Shown here: positions 48,656 to 60,768 of the stretch, piece after piece
How positions within the stretch are numbered: the stretch's first letter is position 1
Layout: the number at the start of each line of letters is the position of its first letter
Assembly: GCF_050003625.1 (NCBI RefSeq)
Contig: NC_134399.1
Coordinates: 34,240,671 to 34,304,670 of the forward strand
Direction of reading: 5' to 3'
DNA: 64,000 nucleotides
Source of the DNA: Haematobia irritans
Taxonomy: Eukaryota; Arthropoda; Insecta; Diptera; Muscidae
Program-made: the position numbers and the translations under genes
The notes under the pieces: generated by a model
The model's input: only the letters and a program-made list of their open reading frames with translations
The model's database searches: none
Told to the model about the DNA's origin: nothing

Positions 48656-48984
48656 AATTTTATATGGGCTTGTGGAAGTCTTCTTTTTAAACATCCGCTG
48701 CATTAATTTCACATTAGTTCTTCAGATATGATAATATTTAAATATTCCGGTTTTCATTAAAAACAATAATAAGGAAAAATTAAAAACTACAAGTTTTCGT
48801 CTTTTATCTCTACGTAAAGAGCAAATATATCATCGCAAAATTCAAGTTTGCGATAAATGGGTCGGTACATTTCTCCAATATTTTTTTTCGGAATTTTCCA
48901 TTATTTTATTTATCTTTACTGTTTTTTATACACAGATAAAATTTAGAATCTTGCGTAATATAATGGATTTTTATATAAACTTTT
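48656..48984. other. intronic DNA, no feature seen
   Basis: AT-rich, no gene and no element ends. The left terminus of the next minisatellite element should lie at its right edge but is not recognisable. Confidence 0.35.
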
Positions 48985-50165
48985 TTTTTGACAAAATTTT
49001 ATTTCTATAGGAAATTTTGTCAAAATTTTATTTCTATCGAAATTTTTATCAATCTTTTATTTCTATAGAAAATTTTATAAAATTTCCAATTCTATAGGAA
49101 TTTTTGTAAAAATTTCATTTCTATAAGAAATTTTGTCAGAATTTCATTTCTGTAGCAAATTTTGTCAAAATTTCATTTTTATAGAAAATTTTGTCAAAAT
49201 TTCATTTCTATAGGAAATTTTGTCAAAATTTCATTTCTATAGGCAATTTGTCAAAATTTCATTTCTATAGGAAATTTTGTCAAAATTTCATTTCTATAAA
49301 AAATTTTGTCAAAATTTCATTTCTATAGGAAATTTTGTCAAAATTTCATTTCTATAGGAAATTTTGTCAAAATTTCTTTTCTATAGAAAAATTTTGTCAA
49401 AATTTAATTTCTATAAGAAATTTTGTCAAAATTTCATTTCTATAGGAAATTTTGTCAAATTTCCATTTCTATAGGAAATTTTGACAAAATTTCATTTCTA
49501 TAGGAAATTTTGTCAAAATTTCATTTTTATATGAAATTTCGTCAAAATTTCATTTTTATAAAAATTTTTTTCAAAATTTCATTTCTATAGGAAATTTTGT
49601 CAAAATTTCATTTCTATAGGAAATTTTGTCAAATTTTGTCGAAATTTTTATCAATCTTTTATTTCTATAGGAAATTTTGTCAAAATTTCATTTTTATATG
49701 AAATTTCGTCAAAATTTCATTTTTATAAAAATTTTTTTCAAAATTTCATTTCTATAGGAAATTTTGTCAAAATTTCATTTCTATAGGAAATTTTGTCAAA
49801 ATTTCATTTTTATAGAAAATTTTTTCAAAATTTCATTTCTATAGGAAATTTTGTCAAAATTTCATTTCTATAGGAAATTTTGTCAAAATTTCATTTCTAT
49901 AGGAAATTTTGTCAAAATGTCATTTTTTATCAAACTTTTATTTCTATTGAAAATTTTGTTTTTATATAAAAATGTTTACAAAATGTGTATTTATATAGAA
50001 AATTTTGTCAAAAGTGTATTTATATAGAAAATTTGAGAAGTACACCTTAGATGGAGAGGAATATTTTTCAAAATCTACCAAACCATCAAGAATTCTAACA
50101 ATTCACTAAATAGTAAAAAATCTACCATTTTTTGTAGAATTCTACTAAACGTGTGTATAACACGA
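48985..50165 (+). mobile_element. 29-bp minisatellite element, copy 6 (C-variant)
   Basis: About 36 units 48990-50035 in forward orientation. It is a distinct subfamily with TTTCATTTCTATAGGAAA instead of TTTTATTTCTATAGAAAA. The homogenised variant implies local amplification. The right subterminal block (GTACACCTTAGATGGAGAGG, AAATCTACCAAACCATCAAG) is present and the last 20 bp are decayed. It lies 1.0 kb upstream of exon 2. Confidence 0.75.
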
Positions 50166-51149
50166 TTTACCTCTTTTCGTTGCATATTTCTAGGCGGCAC
50201 ATAAATCCCACTGCAAATGACAAACGTCACCATTCTGCATATCTTGCAGATTTAATCTCCTTTATTTCTTTTTTAATAGACCCTAATTTCCCTTAATATA
50301 AATCTCTTCTTTTTTCATTTTAAATACTTAAATGGCATTTTTCCATCTAAATATCATAACAATACACCCATTTGGAAAGAAATAATCCACAACTAATTCT
50401 CCACATCCTCAAACCCTCGATAATTGCCTTAACAATGGAAATGTGTAAAAATCAATTGTTCAACGATATAATTCATAATTTTCTTAACTAAGATGACAAT
50501 CTTAGATGGGATACTTGATATGAGAAACAGTCTCTTTCCATCCCCAAGAAGATTTGAGAGGAATGATTTTATCACACCTTTTACTTTATTTTTGGGATGA
50601 AAACATCCTTTAGAACTGTCACAATACACCGCACCCTAGACACCTTAGAAATGCAAAATTTTCGAATTTCTTAACAATAGGGAAACGAAAGGAAAACGAT
50701 TTTGAAGGATCAAATAATGGCACGTTTCCTTAAGCACATGTGTTGTTATTTTAAACCGGAATACCACATCAAAGTAAGGAACAAACAAAAAAGAGCAGAA
50801 GGTCCTTATGAAGGATCTAAAGAGGTTTACATGTGAATTGTTAACATATTTCCTTGTAACCAAAATCCTTGCCAACAATAAATATCACCATTGAATGGGA
50901 ATTGGCAAAAAAAATGCTGAGGATTTTTTTTTGACAAATGTTTTCAGAAACATGAGTAGACAATGTAGGATTATTGAAATGTCAATTGTTGGTGCAGAAG
51001 AAATCAAGCAAACAACCATGGTATCTTCTAAAGTGGCATATAAAAGGGTTAAAGAAAAATTTCAAGGTGTTAGTCCTATTATCATACAATTTAGAGATTA
51101 AATTTTTAATTTTATTACAATTATATCTTTTCTTTTGTTTTTCTTGCAG
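50166..51149 (+). other. 3' end of the large intron, with the exon 2 acceptor
   Basis: Non-repetitive. It ends with TTTCTTTTGTTTTTCTTGCAG at 51130-51149, a strong pyrimidine tract and acceptor. No other gene. Short frames at 50895-51195 cross the splice site and are artefacts. Confidence 0.6.
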
Positions 51150-51769
51150 ACCAAGCTTCAAGAGGCAGTGGAGACTATGCGGGATCTTTAAATAATAATG
51201 GTAACAATGATGACAACTCCCCAAGTAAAAATAGTTCAGCGAGTAGCCAAAATAATACCTCCTCGAATAATACACCAAATTCAACGAATAATTCTGCAAA
51301 TCAACCCACAACGCCCACCAGACCCACACTCTCACCAGCCGAACATGCAGCCGCGGCATTGGCCCACCATGCCGCCGCTGCAGCTGCAGCCCATCATGCC
51401 CACTCACACTCCCAACATCATGGCCACCCGATGACGGCTCACCATGCCGCTGCTGCAGCCGCGGCAGCCCATCATCATGCCCATGCCCATAATCCTGCAG
51501 CACACCATGAAGCTTTTCTTAATGGGGCTGCAGGAGCTGGGGCAAATGGCCTGCTAGGCCATCATCATGCTGCCACAGGGCCAGATGGTGTACTCCTGGG
51601 TCCCGCTGGTAGCAGTAAAAAGAAGAACAAACGTCGTCATGGTCGTACCATTTTTACAAGTAATCAATTGGAAGAGCTGGAAAAGGCATTCAAAGATGCC
51701 CATTATCCAGATGTCAGCGCCAGGGAATTGCTATCAATGAAAACTGGTTTAGCCGAGGATCGTATACAG
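51150..51769 (+). CDS. Vsx: Vsx-class homeobox protein, coding exon 2 (homeodomain 1-46)
   Basis: It completes codon 203 (G+AC, Asp) and encodes residues 204-409. An Asn/Ser-rich stretch comes first, then [12 protein letters not shown], two Ala/His-rich segments and a basic KKKNK. Homeodomain residues 1-46 follow at 51632-51769 (protein 364-409). [17 protein letters not shown] and [12 protein letters not shown] are characteristic of CHX10/Vsx paired-like proteins. The exon stops after Q46 at donor CAG|GTAAGG, phase 0, the intron position known in paired-class homeobox genes. Recognition-helix residues 47-60, including position 50, and the CVC domain are not in this window. Confidence 0.92.
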
Positions 51770-52250
51770 GTAAGGTGATAAATTTTATGAACTTGAATTT
51801 ACTGCCTCCACCTGCAAGACAAAAAAAACTATCATTGCCAAGCAAATGGCAAAGCTCAATAAAGGAAACGGTCATCGGAAGGATAATTTACAACAGGTTG
51901 TTGAGATAACATTTCCAAGTCCACAGTAGTAGTGGATTATTTATAGAGATTGATTGAAACTTCTTACTTAGCCCATATGGGGAATAGACAAAGAGTTATA
52001 ATGCATGGATGCACATGAAATGACTTTCATTTGAAATTCTATTAAGGATCTTTATGGGTGGACCAAACATAAAAGTATAGATTTAGAAAATTAAATTTAC
52101 AAATTTAATGATGTCATCACACAACGCAAAAAGGGTCTGAAAAAAAAGAGCAATGCCGCAAGATATAAATGCAGTTACACAGATAGAAAAAATGTTTGGT
52201 TTCAACTTATTAATATATAAACAACCAATCTTATTTAAATTAATAATAAT
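51770..52250 (+). other. start of the next intron
   Basis: Donor GTAAGG at 51770; a stop follows immediately in the read-through frame (TGA 51776-51778). The rest is unique AT-rich DNA up to the next array. Confidence 0.6.
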
Positions 52251-53828
52251 AAATTTTCAATAGAAATAAAATTTTGACAAAATTTTCTATAGAAATAAAA
52301 TTTTGACAAAATTTTCCATAGAGATAAAATTTTGACAAAATTTTCTATAGAGATAAAATGTTGACAAAATTTTCTCTAGAGATACAATTTCAAAAAAAAA
52401 TTATAGGGACATTATTTTGACAAAATTTTCTATAGAGATAAAATTTTAACAAAATTTTCTATAGAAATAAAATGTTGATAAAATTTTCTATTGAAATAAA
52501 ATTTTGACAAAATTTTCTATAGCAATAAAATCTTGACAAAATTTTCTATAGAGATAAAATTCTGACAAAATTTTCTATAGAAATAAAATTTTGACAAAAT
52601 TTTCTACAGAGATACAATTTTTACAAAATTTTCTATAGAAATAAAATGTTAACAAAATTTTCTATAGAGATAAAATTTTGATAAAATTTTTATAGAGATA
52701 AAATTTTGATAAAATTTTCTGTAGAGATAAAATTTAAAAAAAAAATTATTGGGACATTATTTTGGCAAAATTTTCTATAGAGATAAAATTTTGACAAAAT
52801 TTTCTATAGAAATAACATGTTGACAAAAATTTCTATTGAAATAAAATTTTGACAAAATTTTCTATAGTAATAAAATTTTGACAGAATTCTCTATAGAAAT
52901 AAAATTTTGACAAAATTTTCTATAGAAATAAAATTAGGGCAAAATTTTCGATAGAAATAAAATTTTGACAAAATTTTCTATAGAGACAAAATTTTGACAA
53001 AATTTTCTATAGAGATAAAATGTTGACAAAATTTTCTATAGAGATAAAAATTTGGCAAAATTTCTATAGAAATAAAATTTTGACACAATTTACTTAGAGA
53101 TAAAACTTTGACAAAAATTTTCTATAAAAATAAAATTTTGACAAAATTTTCTATAGAAATAAAATTTTGACAAAACTTTCTATAGAAATAAAATTTTCTA
53201 TTGAAATAAAATTTTGACAAAATTTTCTATAGCAATAAATTTTGACAAAATTTTCTATAGAAATAAAAATTTGACATAAAAATTTATAGGGACAAGATTT
53301 TGACAACATTTTCTAAGAGATAAAATTTTGGCAAAATTTTCTATAGAGATACAATTTTGACAAAATTTTCCATAGAGATAAAATTTTGACAAAATTTTCT
53401 ATAGAAATAAAATTTTGACAAAATTTTCTATAGAAATAAAATTTTGACAAAATTTTCTATAGAAATAAAATTTTGACAAAAATTTCTATAGAATTAAATT
53501 TTGACAAAATTTTCGATAGATATAAAATTTTGACAAAATTTTCTATAGAAATAAAATTTTCTATAGAGATAAAATTTTGACAAAATTTTCTGTAGAAATA
53601 AAATTTTGACAAAATTTTCTATAGAGATAAAATTTTCTATAGAGATAAAATGTTGACAAAATTTTCTATAGAAATAAACTTTAGACAAAATTTTCTATAG
53701 AAATAAAATGTTGACAAAATTTTCTATAGAAATAAAATTTTGACGAAATTTTCTACAGAAACAAAATTTTGACAAAATTTTCTATAGAAATAAAATTTTG
53801 ACAAAATTTTCTATAGAGATTAAATTTG
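52251..53828 (-). repeat. 29-bp minisatellite array, copy 7 (no termini seen)
   Basis: About 54 units in reverse orientation, many with the GAGATAAAATTTTGAC variant and a few degenerate spots (AAAAAAAATTATAGGGACAT recurs about 52395 and 52740). Neither CACGGTTGCCAC terminus nor subterminal blocks were seen, so the element is reduced to its array. It lies 0.5 kb downstream of exon 2. Confidence 0.8.
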
Positions 53829-55413
53829 GATTTTTTTTTAACTTTTAAATTAATTTATCCATTTTCTTTAGTATTAACTAGAACTTTTTTTATCCGTGTA
53901 TAAAGAATTTTTTCAAGTTGATTTTTAATTAAGAAAAATCTACACACGCTTATTCAAGATGTATCTACCACACCGTGAGATTTGCAAAACTCTTCATTTT
54001 TTTCCTAACATAGGCCACTTATAAGTAATGGCAAACTGCATTAAGCAGCCATTATGTTTGCATGATATTTTCACCCATTATAAGCCTTCGACATCCACCA
54101 TAAATCGAGGAACAATGCCTATATGTCAGCAGTATAGCATACAAACGCAAATGCATATATTATGGCGGCGGTGGCAATGGTAACAAGTTTTTCTCATTGA
54201 AAAATTAGCAACGCCTTCGTAACTGCAATACTCCTTGATAAAAAATGCGCCCTACTGTTTTACCTCAAAAAAAAATTCAATGAGATTAAAATTCAATTAA
54301 CTACAACAATTGCCAATATAGAAAAATGCATGCATCCATTAGTCCTCATGGACTGCAAGTTTACGATATTCAAATTCTATACTTCAATTAAAAATTCCCC
54401 AGATTCCAGGCAAAGGTTTGGCTTTGCAATGACATCGTTGTAAAAGAAACCCCTTTTTAACTTAGGACTACAGTGAATCAGTATTGAATTTCAAACTGCT
54501 GCGGTAGCCACTCATGACTGCCGGTTGTAGTTCGAGATTTTATTACCATAAGGCGTTGTTGAATGAATGGCTGCTTATAAAAATATACAAACTGCCATAT
54601 ATCCACATGCATGTATAGGAAGAATGTATGTTTGCCAAAAAAAAAACCGAAAAGTATGGTAAACGTAACGAACGAAATCAGCCATTAATTTGTGCCCTCT
54701 CGTCGTAACACAAAAGTTTTGAGTGGTTTTTTGGTTTTTTTTTTTTCAACAAGTTTTCTTCCCTATGCCATCCATTCTGCGTAAAAGTCGTAATTTTTCA
54801 AGGATAACTGGAGAGCGCATTGAAAGCTGTTTCCTTGCCTTGAAATACTATAGGACAACAACAACAACAAAAACAAAAAAACAAACATGGCTGTCTTCAT
54901 AATAAAAGACGTAACAGCAACCATCAACATTTGCCTCCAACTACGCCATCACATTCCTCCCGTAAAAAAATGAAATCGGAAAAAACGCGCCTGTGCAAAT
55001 TCAGTGAAGGCTTTTAGTTAGTGCTTGACATAAAACTTATAAGAAATTTTGTATGGCCTCACGCATGGTTTACATTATGGGAATTTAAATTATTGATTTT
55101 TTTCTTTTTATTTCAATTTACTCAAGGAAAACTAACAATTATGAAAAATTTCTTTGAAGCGTTTGATTAAGTAGACTTCTAATAACACGTGGTTATGTTT
55201 GACTCAAACCAAAAGCTCATGTATTGCGTTTGCCTTGAGTCCTCTGTTTATTGACCGATGTCAGAGATGACAAATCGTAATAGCAAAATAATAGTTCTGT
55301 TCATTACCTCAAACATGTTGCGCATAACTTAATTTCGGAATACAATATGTCCAAATACTTTGGTAAACTTCTAAGCAATAAAATGAACTGTCACTGGAAT
55401 AAATCTGAAATTG
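53829..55413. other. largely unique intronic block
   Basis: Mixed sequence containing CAACAACAACAACAA near 54860 and TTTTTTCTTTTTATTTCAAT near 55100. The missing third coding exon was looked for (a V-W-F/Y-Q-N-R-R-A-K-W-R coding string after AG) and not found here. Confidence 0.4.
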
Positions 55414-55421
55414 GTTGCAAT

Positions 55422-57821
55422 CACGGTTGCCACAGTTGGTAGAATTCTATCAAAAATGGTAGATTTTTTTCTGTTTGGTAGATTGGTAGAATTCTTGATG
55501 TTACAGAGATAAAATTTTGACAAAATTTTCTATAGAAATAAAATGTTGACAAAATTTTCTATAGAATTAAATTTTGACAAAATTTTCTATAGAGATAACA
55601 TTTTTCTATAGAGACAAAATTTTGACAAAATTTTTTATAGTGATAAAATTTTGACAAAATTTTCTATAGAGATAAAATGTTGACAAAATTTTCTATAGAG
55701 AAAACCTTTTGACAACATTTTCTATAGTGATAAAATTTTGACTAAATTTTCTATAGAAATAAAATTTTGACAAAATTTTCTATAGAAATAAAATTCTCTA
55801 TAGAAATAAAATTTTGACAAAATTTTCTATAGAAATAAAATTTTGACAAAATTTTCTATAGAAATAAAATGTTGACAAAATTTTCTATAGAAATAAAATT
55901 ATGACAAAATTTTCTATAGAAACAAAATTTTGACAAAATTTTCTATAAAATTAAAATTTTGACAAAATTTTCTATAGAAAGAAAATTTTTGACAAAATTT
56001 TCTATAAAAATAAAATTTTGACAAAATTTTCTATAGAACTAAAATTTTGACAAAATTTTCTATAGAAATAAAATTTTGACAAAATTTTCTATAGAAATAA
56101 AATTTTGACAAAATTTTCTATAGAAATAAAATTTTGGCAAAATTTTCTATAGAAATAATATATTGAAAAAAAAATCTATAGAAATAATATATTGAGAAAA
56201 TTTTCTATAGAAATAAAATTTTGAAAAATTTTCTATAGAAATAAAATTTTGACAAAATGTTCTATAGAAATAATATATTGAAAAAAAATCTATAGAAATA
56301 ATATATTGAGAAAATTTTCTATAGAAATAAAATTTTGAGAAAATTTTCGATAGAAATAAAATTTTGAGAAAATTTTCTATAGAAATCAAATGTTGACAAA
56401 ATTTTCTATAGAAATAAAATTTTGACAAAATTTTCCATAGAGATAAAATTTTGACAAAATTTTCTATAGAAATAATATATTGAAAAAAAATCTATAAAAA
56501 TATTATATTGAGAAAATTTTCTCAAAAAATTAAACTTTGACAAAATTTTCTATAGAAATAAAACTTTGGCAAAATTTTCTAAAGAAATAAAATTTTGACA
56601 AAATTTTCTATAGAGATAAAAATTTGACAAAATTTTCTATAGAAATAAAATTATGACAAAATTTTCTATAGAAATAAAATTTTGACAAAATTTTCTATAA
56701 AAATAAAATTTTGACAATATTTTCTATAGAAATAAAATTGTGACAAAATTTTCTATAGAAATAAAATTTTGACAAAATTTTCCATAGAAATAAAATTTTG
56801 ACAAAATTTTCTACAGAAAAAAAACTTTCTATAGAAATAAAATTTTGAGAAAATTTTCTATAGAAATAAAATGTTGACAAAATTTTTTACAGAAACAAAC
56901 TTTGACAAAATTTTCTATAGAATTAACATTTTGACAAAATTTTCTATAGAAATTAAATTGTGACAAAATTTTCTATAGAAATAACATTTTGACAAAAATT
57001 TCTATAGAAATAACATTTTGAAAAAATTGTTTATAGAAATAAAATTTTGTGAAAATTTTCTATAGAAATAAAATTTTGAGAAAATTTTCGATAGAAATAA
57101 AATTTTGAGAAAATTTTCTATAGAAATAAAATGTTGACAAAATTTTCTATAGTAATAAAATTTTGACAAAATTTTCCATAGAGATAAAAATTTGACCAAA
57201 TTTTCTATAGAAATAATATATTGAAAAAAAAATCTATAAAAATATTATATTGAGAAAATTTTCTATAGAAATAAAATTTTGAAAAATTTTCTATAGAAAT
57301 AAAACTTTGGCAAAATTTTCTATAGAAATAAAACTTTGGCAAAATTTTCTATAGAAATAAAACTTTGGCAAAATTTTCTATAGAAATAAAATTTTGACAA
57401 CATTTTCTATAGAAATAAAATTTTGACAAAATTTTCTATAGAAATAAAATTTTGAGAAAATTTTCTATAGAAAAAAAATTTTGAAAAAAAAATCTATAGA
57501 AATAATATATTGAGAAAATTTTCTATAAAAATAAAATTTTGAAAAATTTTCTATAGAAATAAAACTTTGGCAAAATTTTCTATAGAAATAAAACTTTGGC
57601 AAAATTTTCTATAGAAATAAAATTATTTATATAAATATTGTTTATTTTAATCACTTAGTAAATGTATGATAAAAAAGAGAAAGAAGCAGTGGCTGCTAAG
57701 GCTATCAGCTAAGAAATAAAATTTTGACAAAAATTTCTATGGAAATAAAATTTTGAAAAAAAAATCTGCAAAATTTTCTTCAAATTTTGGTAGATTATTT
57801 TAGGGTCGAGTGGCAACAGTG
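55422..57821 (-). mobile_element. 29-bp minisatellite element, copy 8, full length with perfect TSD
   Basis: Left terminus CACGGTTGCCACAGTTGGTA at 55422, right terminus GAGTGGCAACAGTG ending at 57821 (one mismatch). Both flanks carry GTTGCAAT (55414-55421 and 57822-57829). Between them are the subterminal GTTTGGTAGATTGGTAGAAT, about 75 reverse 29-bp units, and TTTTGGTAGATTATTTTAGG. Several subfamilies (AATATATTGA, ACTTTGGC, AAATGTTGAC) form local blocks. A 65-bp non-repeat insertion sits near 57635-57705. No coding; it would need a transposase in trans. Confidence 0.9.
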
Positions 57822-57829
57822 GTTGCAAT

Positions 57830-58835
57830 ACAAACAAACGATGCGTACAGAATACAACGCTCAAACTTCAAAAGCCCACTCTTGCAGTATGGTCACATCC
57901 CTGCAAAAATGTCTTTGAATGAGTTTGTCTCCCACTCTTTCCACATGGTATATTAAACCTTTTAATATATTCATATCATATATCATTAAAATATTTTATA
58001 TTCTTTGTATCAAAATGTATCATTATCTCACCCTATTTCTTTCATGTCATATAAAGTGCATGTAAGGCACTCAACGAATTGAGTTTGAATTGATACACGA
58101 TTTCAATGAGGCTAATTTCAGCAGGTTTGTTTTTTATGATTAAGACAAAAAGCACACAAAATTTAGGGTGCGGATTTGTTTGAAGTATTGCAACAATTGT
58201 TGTAGGTTTTTTGATTTTCAATAATACTTAACCGTATGTTATAAAAAATTGCGCTACAAGTCTTTTGAAGTTTTGCAAAAAAACGTTTTTGAAGTGAAAA
58301 ATGCACAGAAGACTCTTGCATTTTTGTTTTTACATTTAAAAATGCTCATTTAAGATTTCCCTAATTGGTAAAGTAAAAGAAATGTTGAAAAATGTCTTTT
58401 GTCTGCTCTAAGAGCTTCAAAACTCCTCTTAACGAAAACAATGAAGGCTACAAATTTTGTACAATTTCCTTAATAGAGAATTTCTTACCAAATCAAATCA
58501 TTATGGATATTTTGCATTGGATTCAATGTAAATTTGTAATTGCTATTTTATTCTATCCAGTACAGTTCATTGTTGGTTATCTCACAGATGTTGCCAGATT
58601 GAATTACATTTCTGCCAGTCACAATAGCAGGCTATTGTGAATTAAAACAATTCAAAATAAGCTTAGAAAAATTAACGATTTTTGTTGAAAATTAAAACTA
58701 ATAAACTAACTCCGTAGAAATGGAAGAAATTGAATTTGGAATACAAACATGCCCAACTGCATGTTCATCGATCTCAAAATTTACAGAAGACATTTCCAGT
58801 TTTTTTGTAATAAATGTACAAGCACGACCTTGATT
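57830..58835. other. unique intronic DNA
   Basis: No gene or element ends. The frame at 58392-58640 is unrecognised. Confidence 0.35.
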
Positions 58836-59815
58836 CACGGTTGCCACAGTTGGTAGAATTCTACCAAAAAGTGATATAGTTTTTACCGATAGTATTCTTG
58901 ATGTTTTAATAGACTTTGCAAAATATTCCCCTCTAAATAAGAGGTACTTCACAACATTTCTATAGAAATGAAATTAGGAAAAAATTTTCTACAGAAATAA
59001 AAATAGGACAAAAATTTTTAGAGAACTAAAATTTTGACAAAATTTTCTACAGAAATAAAACTTTGAAGAAATTTTCTATAGAAAAATTTTTTTACAAAAT
59101 TTTCTATAGAAATAAAATTTTGAAAAAATTTTCTATAGAAATAAAATTTTGACAAAATTTTCTACAGAAATAAAATTCTGACAAAATTTTCTATAGAAAT
59201 AATATATTGAAAAAAAAATTTTCTATAGAGATAAAAATTTGACAAAATTTTCTATAGAAATAAAATTATGACAAAATTTTCTTTAGAAATAATATATTGA
59301 AAAAAATTTCTATAGAAATAAAATTTTGAGGAAATTTTCGATAGAAATAAAATTTTGACAAAATTTTCTATACAAATAAAATGTTGACAAATTTTTTTAT
59401 AGAAATAAAATTTTGACAAAATTTTCTATAGAATAAAATTTTGACAAAATTGTCTATAGAAATAAAATTTTATTAAAATTTTCTATAGAAATAAAATTTT
59501 TGGCAAAATTTTCTACAGAAATAAAATTTTGACAAAATTTTTTAGAGAAATAAAAATTTGCAAAATTGTATATAGAAATAAAATTTTAATAAAATTTTCT
59601 ATAGAAATAAAATTTTGACAAAATTTTCTATAGAAAAACATGTTTACAAAATTTTCTATAGAAAAAAAAATGTTGACAAAATCTTTTGTAGAGATAAAAT
59701 TTTGACAAAATTTTCTATAGAAATAAAATTTTGAAAAAATTTTCTATAAAACATATTTTTTTTTTGGTAAACATTTCTCCAAATTTTGGTAGATTATTTT
59801 TGGCTTGGAAACACT
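58836..59815 (-). mobile_element. 29-bp minisatellite element, copy 9 (right end decayed)
   Basis: Left terminus CACGGTTGCCACAGTTGGTA at 58836, subterminal TATTCCCCTCTAAATAAGAG, array 58955-59750 of about 27 reverse units, then TTTCTCCAAATTTTGGTAGA and a decayed right end (GGCTTGGAAACACT). Confidence 0.75.
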
Positions 59816-60768
59816 ATATTATTGGCATGCAACAGAAATGTTTGCCAGATCTGCATATCAAGCTTTATGGGGGGGGGGGCAATTTTTTGCCTCCACCTAC
59901 AAAAAAGTTACAGAAAACATTAAGCCTACTTTTACCATATAAATTCCTTCGATAAACTCTTACTAAATTGTTTTCTATATGGGCATTAAACTTTTCATTC
60001 TTATCAAGTACTAAAACAAAACAGACCTATTATTAGATTATACTCCACCAACCCACACATTTTTTTGGGTCCAATGCAAGTGGTTGACAATAATTAAAAA
60101 ACAGAAATCTCCATAACAGGATAATAACATAATTGTAATTATAATCATTGTTGGCTTTCGTATAACCATTTTACCATAATGGTGACAGCCGTCTCTCATT
60201 TCCCTTCCATTGCAAATCTCTTTCTGTTTTGCCTTTCCGTTGCAACTCTGTTTTCCGGTGATTTTCATATCAACGATGCTACCGTTAATTATTTACTTTG
60301 GTATTTTGCATTAATTTGTATAATGAGCTGTTAATTTTTGTTGCAATGCTAACATTGACAAACAAGAGAGAAACAAAAAAACGAGGTGATAGTGAAACAA
60401 CAAGGATAAAAATTGCATAATTATGTAATTAACATTTAAAGCAAAGTAACACAAAAAAAGAGAGAAGAGAAAATAAAAAAACCATTGAAGCGCTAACAAA
60501 GGTTATGACAGAATTATACAGTCAAGGGTATCACAATTCAAAACAAAAAAAAAACACACACACAAGTGTTTAATAGCCGGATAAAATTTTACATTTAAAA
60601 ACAATTGCTCCACTTTTTTTTTTGGACATTACAATTTCAACGGACATTTATCATAGAATTAGATTTGAAGCAAATTTTGTTGTTTTTAAACCATTTCATC
60701 CATACAATACATTAAACCAATGTTGATGACATTGCTAGGCCGTTCGTTCGTTGCTAACGTCTGCAGAT
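59816..60768. other. unique intronic DNA
   Basis: Contains a G9-type run near 59870 and a CA microsatellite near 60555. No gene or element ends seen. Confidence 0.35.

Larger units (their letters stand above)
9097..51149 (+). other. Vsx: 42-kb first coding intron of the Vsx-class gene
   Basis: It begins GTAAGT after exon 1 and ends with a pyrimidine tract and TTCTTGCAG before exon 2, with matching phase 1 on both sides. The 42,053 bp are mostly repeats separated by unique blocks. No second gene was recognised inside on either strand, apart from a transposase relic (40970-41228). Confidence 0.8.

Noticed and set aside
48990..50035. CRISPR-like regular repeat spacing
   Set aside because: Units are directly contiguous 29-bp repeats without unique spacers, in a eukaryotic intron.
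52251..53828. Calling copy 7 a complete transposon-like element
   Set aside because: No CACGGTTGCCAC terminus, subterminal block or flank duplication could be found, so only the array is annotated.
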